From the NCBI GenBank assembly GCA_964035795.1, contig OZ038327.1, positions 5,977,133-6,041,132 of the forward strand: a stretch of DNA of 64,000 nucleotides. The letters are read 5' to 3'. The notes beneath the pieces are model-generated. The model was not told where the DNA came from. It made no database searches and worked only from the letters and a program-made list of their open reading frames with translations. Below, in pieces: positions 1-64,000 of this stretch. Source of the DNA: Pterobdella sp. o SKG-2022 (taxonomy: Eukaryota > Annelida > Clitellata > Hirudinida > Piscicolidae). Within the stretch, counting starts at the first letter, position 1, and every line of letters begins with the position of its first letter. A program made the translations under genes and the position numbers.

Positions 1-314
1 AATTTCTAATGCTTATTCAATTTTTTGGTTTAAAAATTAAATTTTTATTTATGTAGCGGCAAAGAATAATTGATGACGCGATGAGACACTTTTTTTATAG
101 ATTAAAAATATGTATGTTTAAATAAAAAAACTTTTAAAAATGATGAGGTTGAAAATATTGAGTACGAAGCCAAAACCATTCACCCTCACATAACACAACC
201 CATGTTGGAAAACAGCTTAACACTACATCACACTGTGCCACACTCTCTCATCCTTCCCCTCACTACACCATACCACGCCATCTACCACACCACCCATCCA
301 TATCACACACACAG
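1..314 (+). other. intron of the otx-like gene (3' part)
   Basis: Non-coding, AT-rich sequence that leads into a splice acceptor: a short CA run followed by CAG at 312-314. I see no other gene here. The upstream exons of the homeobox gene, with most of the homeodomain, lie left of the window. Confidence 0.7.
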
Positions 315-1322
315 GTCTGGTTCAAGAACAGGAGAGCCAAATGTCGACAACTTCAGAAGGCAGCAGACCAGAACTCCTTGAGATCCACCACAATTTCAAG
401 TGGCAGTAATACCAACTCTGCAAGTGTGTCTACCAGCCAGTCAACATCCACCAAAACAACCATCAAAACATTAACACAGAACAAAAACAAGATGTCTACA
501 GGGGCAAGTTCAGTGAACAAGCTGAAGCGAGGTTCGTCTCCAAACACACCCACAGACTCTCCTACCACCACAAACAGACCCGTGTCTCCATTCAAACTAC
601 CCTCACCAGACCCCTTCTACCACAGAAACAACTACGAAAGCAACTACAACAACAACAATCTCGCATCTTTCAACTTTGAGTCAAATGCTTTCATGACACC
701 AAGGAACTTTGACCAAATCCTTCAAAACAATTTCAACGACACCTCCAACTTCAAAAACAACTGGAGACACCAGAATTCATACAACTACCACCAACTGTCA
801 GACCACTTCTCTGTCTTTCATCCTTCTTTCCCATCATCTTCTCCCCCATTCTCTTCATCTAGTACTTCATTTCTTGATTATAAAACTTCATCTCTTCCCA
901 TTCTTCCTCATTCCAACATCACCTCTGAATCTGGACTCTTTTTTCCTCCATTCACTGCCTCCAAATCAACATTTCCTTCTTACTCTGGTTATAACTTGGG
1001 ATATCCAACATCTCTTCATCCATCGTCACCAACCCCATCTTCCATCCACTCACTCGTCATCTTTCCTCCTCAATCAGGTCCCCCTTTTAACCCCAATTAC
1101 GCCACTACCACCCCCATAAAACCCTACTCTGAATATTCCATCAACCTCTCATCCAGCCTCCCTCCCACATCCCCTTGCTCATCTTCCTCCCCTTTCCCTC
1201 CATCTTCCTCATGCAACCAATATTCTTCATCTAACCTCAAACCTCCTTCCCCCAATAGCTACACTCTTTTCAAAACGGAGCAGCCTCCTTCTTCATGGGC
1301 CAACAGATTCCAAAGCCTCTGA
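315..1322 (+). CDS. otx: Otx/orthodenticle homeobox protein, last coding exon
   Basis: Paired-class homeodomain transcription factor; Otx proteins pattern the anterior nervous system and head and act in the nucleus. The exon begins at GTC (315) in phase 0 and reads VWFKNRRAKCRQ. This is residues 47-58 of an Otx homeodomain, with Lys50 and the Otx-type CR after the K55 position; Gsc and Pitx have W there. An intron between residues 46 and 47 is the usual paired-class position. The frame runs on for 335 codons to TGA at 1320-1322. The rest is low-complexity Ser/Thr/Pro/Asn. It contains FLDYKTSS near 872, like the CLDYKDQTSS core of the vertebrate Otx tail, and ends SSWANRFQSL, like the vertebrate SWKFQVL end. 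The homeodomain N-terminus is outside the window. The Otx call is firm; the tail-motif alignment is inference. Confidence 0.9.
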   Translation, partial: VWFKNRRAKCRQLQKAADQNSLRSTTISSGSNTNSASVSTSQSTSTKTTIKTLTQNKNKMSTGASSVNKLKRGSSPNTPTDSPTTTNRPVSPFKLPSPDPFYHRNNYESNYNNNNLASFNFESNAFMTPRNFDQILQNNFNDTSNFKNNWRHQNSYNYHQLSDHFSVFHPSFPSSSPPFSSSSTSFLDYKTSSLPILPHSNITSESGLFFPPFTASKSTFPSYSGYNLGYPTSLHPSSPTPSSIHSLVIFPPQSGPPFNPNYATTTPIKPYSEYSINLSSSLPPTSPCSSSSPFPPSSSCNQYSSSNLKPPSPNSYTLFKTEQPPSSWANRFQSL

Positions 1323-2180
1323 ATCAAGTTCTGGAGCATTATGCAACCTTCCAGAACATCGAAGCACCTTCTGGAATATTCTCGAATGTGGAATTTCGTG
1401 TATAATATGTGGATTTGATTGAAGTTTGTATGATATTTCAAATGTTCCAGATTGTTTGTATTTTTCATTTTGAGTATTCATTCCACAGTATTTTAACATT
1501 TTTGTTGATCGAAATGTGAAAACTTATTGGATGTTTCGACTTTTTCCTAGAAATAGATTGAAATTCATTGATGGATAAAATTCAAACAAAATTTTTGATT
1601 GTAAAAATTCTTCGAGCAAAATTAATCTCGACGTTAACGTCTTAAAATCAAAATTGATGTACGGATTCCATAAGCCGAAACCCGTTAAAGACATTAAAAG
1701 AAAAAATATAATATTTTTCTTGACATTGAAGACCATTTCATGATAAAAATTTTTAACTTGGAACATGTTTTGCTATTGACTTCACAGTTAAAATTAAAAA
1801 ATTAAATTGATTTTTCAATTATATTTTCAAATATTTAAAACCAAAATAACGTTTAAAATACTTTTTTCAACAAAAATTAAATTGGAAAAAATACATTCAA
1901 TTTTCAATTAATGAAAGATTAACTTTTAAAGAATTTTAAATATTTCGAGAAAGCCTATGTGGCATCGCAATTGGAAATGTTACGCTAGTTATAAACACTG
2001 AAATCTTTAAAAATATATTTATTAGTCTGCTTAATTTTATTAAAGTTGTTTTTCAGAGCTTTTTTTCAAAATTTTCTTGAAGAATTGTGATGCAAGCAAT
2101 CGTCCAACCATATGTTTTTATTCATAACCAAGTCGGTTTGTTAAAATAAAATTTTACTATTTTCATCTTCAACTTTTCAG
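1323..2180 (+). other. otx 3' UTR / short intergenic spacer
   Basis: Very AT-rich and without a convincing ORF. It separates the Otx stop from the first FNDC3 exon by under 900 bases. The first canonical AATAAA is at 2145-2150; ATTAAA variants occur near 1800. No TATA box or CpG-rich promoter stands out. It ends with a good pyrimidine tract and CAG acceptor at 2172-2180. Confidence 0.6.
2145..2150 (+). promoter_or_regulatory. candidate poly(A) signal for otx
   Basis: AATAAA hexamer 823 bases after the Otx stop and only 30 bases before the splice acceptor of the next gene's first coding exon. It could instead be chance in AT-rich sequence. Confidence 0.35.
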
Positions 2181-2200
2181 TTGGGGTTTTTCTTCTCAAC

Positions 2201-23142
<20,942 letters not shown>

Positions 23143-23871
23143 TTCCAAATGTTATCTTTGTTATTATTATTTCTTTTTTCCCATAATCTAAAACAATATA
23201 TTTTTCATAATTTTTTTTTTATTTCCACAACTTCTGTTTCATGTATCTGTATTATTCTACAAAACTCTTATAATGCATTGGTGTTTTATTATTTTTGCGG
23301 TTATTGTTATTGTCATTATTATTGTTGTTGCAATTGTTATTATTATTGCTGTTAATGTTATTATTTTTATTATTCATGCTGTCACAAATATTATTGCGTT
23401 GTTGCTATTGCTTCAGCATCTTAATTGTGGATGCATTGTGACTGATAGTATTAATATGCTTTCAAAAAAGACCGGGGTGGAGGGTGTGATATTTCAATTT
23501 ATTACTATTATTATTATTGTTATTATTATTATTTTTTTTATTATTATTCGTTCGAGGTCTTTTGTCTCATAGTATGATTTTATTATTATTATTTTTTTGT
23601 TATTTTTGTTATATTCTTGAAACAATTGTACACAGACCAAACATAATTGTCATTGCACAACGATGATTATTCAAAATATCTCTAATGTGAATTTCCTCGA
23701 AGTTCAAATAAAATATTCCACTTTCAATAAAACAAGCAACAACACTCATATAAGATTACTCGTTGCAAGGTCTCCGATGTGGGCTTGTTCCATTCTTATC
23801 ATGATTGTTGTAGGCTTGAAGTACTGGGGAAGTGGGTGCACAAAGTGCATCTTTGGTACTACTTATTAATG
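23143..23871 (+). other. FNDC3 3' UTR with two poly(A) signals
   Basis: T-rich (ATT)n-like sequence after the stop. Two AATAAA hexamers at 23707-23712 and 23726-23731 are the likely ends of the transcript. ORFs across it are repeat translations. Confidence 0.55.
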
Positions 23872-24310
23872 ATAATATGAATTACTTATATAGCGCCTCT
23901 TACACATCGTTCAGAGGCGCTTCGCTATGAACTGCTTGAAAAAATAGGTTTTTAAATTTCTAAGAAAAATAGGATAAGAAGAAGTTTCAAGGTTAGAAAA
24001 AAAAGAGTTCCAGAGAAGTGGAACAGAAAAAAAAGCAGTTTTAGCTTAAGAATCAGAGAGAGATAATGAAGAGTTGAGAGCGAGTAGAGAACCGTAGGCC
24101 AGCACGTTTAGGAGATATTAACAGGTTAAAAAGATAGGAAAGTAAAGTAGAATGAAAAATTTTTACATGAAAGAACAGATTTTGAAGGAAGAGCAAAAGT
24201 GCAGAGGTAGCCAGTGAAGATCGACAAAAGGTGACTTGAAGTTCACGTCTCTAAACATCGTTCAACAGCAGCCAAATAAGCTTTTGCAGTTTAAAGCTGT
24301 TATTTATACC
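23872..24310 (+). repeat. probable dispersed repeat with hairpin head
   Basis: It starts with TTATATAGCGCCTCT and a nearby inverted CAGAGGCGCTTCGC, then purine-rich sequence. Such TATAGCGC...GGCGCTT hairpins head common invertebrate dispersed elements. There is no coding capacity. The class is not resolved. Confidence 0.4.
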
Positions 24311-26218
24311 AGTAAACTCCGATTACAGAAATCAAAAACTAAATTCTAAAATCTTTGTTATTTGGCTTGGCGCATGATCCTAGATAACTACAAGGCAAAC
24401 TTTCAATTATGGAAACGGCGAATTTTGTGTTCTGATAATTCAGTATGAAAAAATAGTTTGTCCTTTTAGTTTGAAGAAATTTTATTTCAGATAAAAAGCT
24501 TGTTTTCTATTTTGGTCCATGTGGATTATACACAAATGGTCAGCCGACTGTCAATCTCAGTTACTTGCACTTCTGGAGCATTAGAAGCCAATATGTTTAA
24601 TAACAATAACTATACCATTGATGCTAATATGCTGTTATTGAAACATTTATAAAAACTTTGAAGAATTCAAGATGGACCTGGCACACTTGCAAAGATCCAT
24701 AGGCCACCATAGACAAGTGTGGTTTCTCAGATCAAGCAAGAATTTATGCCTGGTTTGCAGCCTTTGATAACTTGAGCTTTAAGATTGTTACATGAGTTAG
24801 ACTGTTGGATGGGAGCGACAACAAGAGTTGGAATCTGCATGGCTGGGTAGCAGCTGATGGGTTTTTGAGAAGTTTTGAGGCTAATGAGGACATTTGGGAA
24901 ATAATCGAAGCTTGAGCGTTTTTCATTTTTAAAGGAAGGTAGATTATTAAACAAAGAAAGTTCATAATTGAAAATAGTGGTAATTTAATTCAACAATAAT
25001 AATAATTAAAGTTAACAATATAATAATTAAAAATACTTGAATAAGACCGGAAATGAACTTCACCTGCTGTTCACTAGGTATTATTGATGTTATAATATCA
25101 TTTAGATCAACTGATATTGATTGTGGTCATTTAAACAATTATTTTGTGTATCAGGTTGATGAATTGTTACCGTTTAATATTCAATGAGGTTAAAATTAGT
25201 ATTGGTTGGTGTCAATGCTAAATGTTATACCTACCTTCGATATTATTTCTATTAATTATTAGTAAGCAGACGATTTCCATGAAATTTTATTTAATATTTT
25301 TTCAAAGAAACAAAGTTTTTGATTTTTTAATGCGGTCCGAAAAAATCGACCAAGATTTGTTTAATGAGGCAGAAGAACATTACTTTAAGCTACTTATAAT
25401 ATTTTCGTCAAATAATTTACTCAAGATTTAATTGCTTATGATCTTATAAAATAATTAACCATTTGTTCAAGAGAACAGAAGGGAGATTTTTCAACTTTTC
25501 CATGTTCAGAAAAGTAAAAAACCTTTCTTTAAGACATCTGAACATTGTCGTCATCAACCTAAAAATTATCAAACGAAAACATCTTAGGATCAACGTTAAG
25601 GTTGATGATAAAAATGGGGTACGTTCCTAAACTACCAGGTGGAACATGGAGTTAACAAGGAAAAATTAATGCTTAAACGATGAAGAAAGGACAAAGTACT
25701 TCGTGGTTAGTTGACCAACCCCTGTTCAAATCACTTCAGAAATGTGAGCCTTCAACGTTTTTTGATGAGTTCTGTGGCTTCGATGAGCCTGCTGAGATTT
25801 GGAGGACATTCATGGCTGTAGCTCAGTTGAGGATCCCTCACTTCTGATGTGGTGCACACATGTGTGAAGTCATCTCTTGAGAAGTTATGAAATATTTTGC
25901 AGCTGAGCTGCTAACTTCTCACTACCGATGAACACATGTGGAGTTCTGTGCAAGACTCATCTCATAAACTCCATGAAGTTTTTTGCCACACAATTTTCAC
26001 GCGTCAAAAAAGATGTTTTTGCTATTAAAATTGTGATTTCTGCGAAGAAAATATGATGAAGAGAATGATACTGTGGTTTTGAGATGATGGGGTGCTTTTG
26101 CAAATAATATTTTGTGTTTTTGTTTCACAACGTGGATTATCAATAAAAAAAGGCATATGGGTGAATAATTAATGTGGTAATGAAGGGTGAGTCAGCAAAG
26201 TTGAATATATATGAGAGT
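24311..26218. other. unassigned intergenic sequence
   Basis: AT-rich, with only short ORFs lacking recognisable motifs. I see nothing supportable in it. Confidence 0.5.
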
Positions 26219-26585
26219 GATGGATAGGTGGATGGGTGGATGGGTAGGGGGTTGGGTGAGGGTGTAGAGGTAGATGGATGGGTGGTTGGATGGATGGGTG
26301 AGTAGATGGATGGGTGGGCGGATGGATGGGTGAGTAGATGGATGGGTGGGCGGATGGATGGGTGGATGGATAGTGGGTAAATGAGTGGATAGATGGATGA
26401 GGAGTGTAAAATGGCTGGATAAAAAAAAAAAGATTGGTAAAGTGTGGATAAGTGGATAGATGGATGGTTGGAGAAATGGAAGTGAGTATGAGTGGTGGTG
26501 GCTGAGTGGAGAGATGGAAGGATGATGGGTGGGTGGAGAGATGGAGGGTTAATGGGTGAGTGGAGAAATGGAGGGATGATGGAGG
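26219..26585 (+). repeat. (GGATG)/(GATG)n minisatellite
   Basis: Imperfect GGATGGGTGGATG units over about 370 bases, interrupted near 26410-26450. Confidence 0.85.
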
Positions 26586-28982
26586 AAAGGGATGAAAAGA
26601 AGGATGAGAAGAATTTTAGAAGAAATGAAAGATTGATGAATAAAAATTTTGATATTTTTTCTTCTGTTGAAAGTATTTACTTTTTATAATGATTTTTGAA
26701 CAATAATAATAATAGTGTCAATAATAAAAATAATAAAAGTAATAAACTATCATTGTTATTATTATTGATGTGATTATGTTGCAGACTGGCAATTATAAGT
26801 CGCCGATGGGTGCAAATGTCAACTATTCTTATTTTATTATGCTCTTATTTTTATTCTTATTTTATTAGGATTTTATATTATTTTTATTATTCTCTTTCCC
26901 TTATTCTCATTAATATATTCTTATTATTATTTTTGAAATATCCAATTATTATTTTATTATTGTCTTTTAATTTTTTATGTTATTATTTTTTATTTTTTCC
27001 ACTATTTTGTTATATTTTTAATATATTCCTATTTTTACCATCCTATTTTAATTTTTTTTAGTTTATTATAATTTTTTTAAACTTGGTTCTCATTGACATG
27101 AAATAGCCGGAAACTGACCTAATAGAAACAAACACTAAGGTTCTATTGGGAAAACTGTTGAACCAAGCTTTTCGTGAGAGTGTCTTACATCATCATTGTT
27201 TTGCTGAAATGGTGTTATCGAAAATACATTAAAAAATATAAATTACACGATACAAAAACACAAATAAATAATTAACCAAAATAAAAAAAAATAATTCATA
27301 CTAATGTAATATAACAAAACGTCACAATCAAGATAGCCTCACTGACGTACACAACACTCATCTTACAATGGTGGGGAGGCCATTTTACAGTTAAGTGCTG
27401 TGAACACATGCATAAAGATATGTAGGTCATGAGTTGTTTCTAATTATATATTCATAAATTTATGCATTTATGAATGTATAATTATATATTCATAATTTCA
27501 TGTGCTTGTGCATACATAATTAAAAAACTTTACCCCTTCAATGTTACATTATTTGTTAAAAAATCAATCATTTGTTTTAGTCGAGGTGAAACTGTTCAGA
27601 AAAATATTTAGAACTTGTAAATATATATTTGAATTTCCAAATATTTTCAAAACTTCAATATGACGTCATTCATAAATTTTAGTTTTATATTCTCCCAAAA
27701 TTATTTAAAATTTTTTCATTGTTTAGTAATACCTTTTTATCGTTAGGGATTCACACCAACCTCTGTCAATCTTATAATGCCCCATGGAAAAGTGCTCTGT
27801 GAAACTGAACCTAAAAATAAAAGCGATCTAGGTAGACATACTAATTACTCATAATGTTATCAAAAGACTTGTTACCTCTCTGTTAGCAGGTGTTGCGTTC
27901 AGTTTTTAATAACTATGTGAAGCATGTTGAGCGTGGGGAAAGTGTTTGAGAATGTACATTCAGCATGAAAATAACAAAAATTTGATGTTTCAAAATTATA
28001 TTTCATAACTTGAACGTTGAGCTTCTTCATTCTGCTGTGGTCAAGGTAAACAAAAGTGGTGTAAGTGAACAAATAGAAACAAGGCTAGGAAAAACCAACA
28101 CTCAGAACTACGAGTCTGAACCTGTGTTCAACATGGAGTTATTGAGATCAAAGCCTGCAGTTTGCATACTTGAAGATTTACTTCACTTTTAAAACGGTTA
28201 TTACTCACCCAACCAAATGAAAATAATGTCTGAGTATGATATTGTTGAAACGGGAGTCTAATGATATCCAGGTAGGTACTCTCTGTAGCTACAAGCTCTA
28301 GTTGTTGTTGTTGAGTCAAAGTTGTCTCATACCAAAGTGGTGTGCTCAACAACGCTTGCTTTTTTTTGTTGAGAAGTAGAACGATGGTTGTTAGTCGACT
28401 CCGGTGGGACTCACAGCTTACTCATGATGGGTTTCAAGTTTCATTGAAAACAAAATACCCTTCAGCTTTTCCGTGTTTTTAGTTGATGTAGTTGAGAACC
28501 TCTTTGACCTCTTGTGGACACGGGGAAGGTTGGCTTTTTAGGGTTGGGCAAGCAGATTGGTTTACTATAGTGAAGAGAGTTGAAACATGTGAATGTCCCT
28601 ACATTTCACTGGTCCCAGCTCTTTGAAGGTCTCCTGCATGGAAGGTTTTGTGGTGAAGGGGATCATAAGTTACCCTCATATCAAATAATTTGGTTGTTTC
28701 AAGCATTTTCCACATAAAACTTGTAGCATCAAGACTTCTTATGTTCACCAGTGATTCCCACGTTAGTGAATGTGCTTAGATAAGATGATACTAAATCCTT
28801 CAAGGTGACACGTGTGTGAGCAGTGCATAAAAGAAATAATAACAAATAAAAATATAAAAAAATCTACAAATGCTCATAAAGGAAAACAAACAAGAATAAA
28901 TATTGACATGTTATCTGGGTGAGCAAAATATGTTCGAAACTTTACTAATTACTGATGTGGCGATAAGGGATTTATGGGAAGA
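26586..28982. other. unassigned AT-rich intergenic sequence
   Basis: Contains T-rich stretches near 26810-27070 and palindromic TATTCATAAATTTATGCATT-like words near 27445-27510. Short ORFs near 28010-28350 show no family motif. No gene supported. Confidence 0.5.
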
Positions 28983-29067
28983 TATTATTATTATTATTGG
29001 TATTATTATTATTATTGATATTATTGATATTATTATTATTATGATTATGATTATGATTATGATTATG

Positions 29068-29118
<51 letters not shown>

Positions 29119-29195
29119 TTATTATTATTATTATTTTATTATTATTATTATTTTATTATTATTATTATTTTATTATTATTATTAATTTATTCATT
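28983..29195 (+). repeat. (ATT)n/(GATTAT)n microsatellite
   Basis: Long ATT array with GATTAT and ATTTTATT variants. Confidence 0.95.
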
Positions 29196-29416
29196 ATTAT
29201 TTTTTAAAATAAACTTTTATTACTGTTATTATTGGTGTGAGGACAATCGATGGCACACAAGTTAAACAAACATGCGGGATTAAGAAAAACATACATAACA
29301 AGTGTGTGTTTATGTGTTTTCGTGTGTGTGTGTTTATGTGAGCCTGTGTTTGTGTGAAACATGTGCTCAACAACATCTGCTCACAATGAAATAAAACACA
29401 CTCATACATAGAAACA

Positions 29417-29418
<2 letters not shown>

Positions 29419-29476
<58 letters not shown>
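29419..29476 (+). repeat. (CA)n microsatellite
   Basis: 58 bases of CA, flanked by looser CA-rich sequence up to 29512. Confidence 0.9.
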
Positions 29477-29477
<1 letters not shown>

Positions 29478-29865
29478 CACAAACGCACAACACACACACA
29501 AACACACACGAATATATATAACCAGAGGCTTGAACTTTTCTCAAATCTCTTAAGCGTCTTTTGAGATTTTAAGCATTAAAACGTTTTTGAAGATATTTTT
29601 GAAATAGTTTGAAATAATTTGTCATCTTTCACTGTCATCAGAAAATGACGCTCGTTTGCATGCTTTTTGTTGTTTGTGATGTTGAATTTGTTTCGGAACG
29701 TTGACATAAGCAACTCATCATTTGATCCATCTTCCTCATGCATGCCTTGTGAAGAAGGTTATAAAAAGTAATGTTGAGAAATTAAGTTTTAAATCTTGAG
29801 AAGAACTTCACCAGACGTTTGAATATTTTGTTGATGTCAAACTTGGCGCTGTAAAGTCTTCAATC

Positions 29866-63212
<33,347 letters not shown>

Positions 63213-64000
63213 GTGAGTTAAATAAAAGTTTGCAAAATAATTACATAAGAGAAATTGTTGGTTCAAATTCTGCCTACAAAAGCCCCGTTGCTTAATAAAG
63301 CTTTGCGTCCAATGCATTTATTATTAGCTAATTGAAATCTAAAGTTATGAAAGACCTTTTCGTCAATGTCTCCATTTGTGGCATAGTAAATTAAATAAAC
63401 ACACACATCACCACACCAAACATCCATGCTCAATCTTGTTTACTTTTAGTTGTTCTTCTTCTATAAGCTTACGATTTAAGGTTTCCTTTCCTTAAAATTA
63501 AATTTTTTCCAATATTTAATTTTATTCAATTTTTTCTGATTTTTTTTCGCTTTTTCATGTTTTTTTTTAACTTACACCTTACTCTAGCGACTTTTCTGAA
63601 ATTTTCTAATTCCATAATGGTTTATTTCAAAAGCCACTATGAAATGAATATAATTTCAGAACTTCAGTTAGTTCAAATACAAAGTTAGCATCGTAACATT
63701 CTCAATATGAGAAATATTTCCCTCTTTTTCAGTTCGTTAGATGGCATATCTTTTTCATTATTAGCTCTTTATTTCATCTTTTGATATAAACTCAAACACA
63801 TACTTCCATCAGTCGCGAAATATTTTCCACAGTATTATTTAATCAGATAACTCTTTCAAGCTCCACAATCTCGTAAACATCACCTCATCTCAAAAGAAAA
63901 TTCATAAGCTCATTCATATCCTTTATCACCTAACAATGATAGTCCTCAATGAGACTTGTTCTGAATCTGTCCCCTTCCATATTCTCTACCTCATTTTCTT
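63213..64000 (+). other. intron of the lectin/CUB gene
   Basis: AT-rich intron with no further exon recognised. GGTTCAAATTC near 63261 is a possible SINE B-box relic. Confidence 0.5.

Noticed and set aside
24727..24965. Two overlapping minus-strand ORFs of about 75 codons
   Set aside because: They use the same DNA in different frames and show no motif or codon bias.

Overview
This is a piece of an invertebrate animal nuclear genome. It is AT-rich, with intron-split genes, very long di-, tri- and tetranucleotide repeats, tRNA-derived SINEs and at least five LINE-type retrotransposon copies. No bacterial-style operons, rRNA or intact tRNA genes are visible. The phylum cannot be fixed from this window. 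Compact introns, fast-evolving coding sequence and a possible operon-like spacing would fit a tunicate, but other invertebrates are possible.

Layout, left to right, all real genes on the + strand. (1) 315-1322 is the last coding exon of an orthodenticle/Otx homeobox gene; the exon opens inside the homeodomain recognition helix. (2) 2201-23142 is a complete FNDC3-type gene. I could join 28 coding exons with matching phases into one 1369-residue frame with nine fibronectin type III domains and a C-terminal membrane anchor. Its introns hold a decayed jockey-like LINE (about 3085-4255) and two antisense LINEs of one superfamily (7160-9969 and 10144-14171). (3) 23143-29865 is intergenic, with poly(A) signals and simple repeats. 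(4) 29866 to beyond 63212 is a second gene, inferred to encode a type I membrane protein: signal peptide, Asn/Lys-rich region with a dibasic site, SUEL/galactose-binding lectin domain, CUB-like domain, sushi-like module, transmembrane helix and Gln-rich tail. Its first exon and the lectin exon are about 22 kb apart and are joined only by phase and context. The gap holds a + strand LINE (35046-37885), SINEs, very long (CA/TG)n tracts and a GC-rich ingi-like LINE with RNase H (48182-50410).

Most notable are three related LINE copies (A, B, C). Both copies with an intact 5' end start directly after a short (TG)n run, and both copies with an intact 3' end stop directly before a long one. This suggests a non-LTR element that targets (TG)n microsatellites and encodes C-terminal zinc fingers. 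Copies A and C are nearly identical, 26 kb apart in opposite orientation, and share the same stop codon and frameshift. Copy C also has a chimeric 5' end. The second point of interest is the unusual architecture of the lectin-CUB receptor gene.
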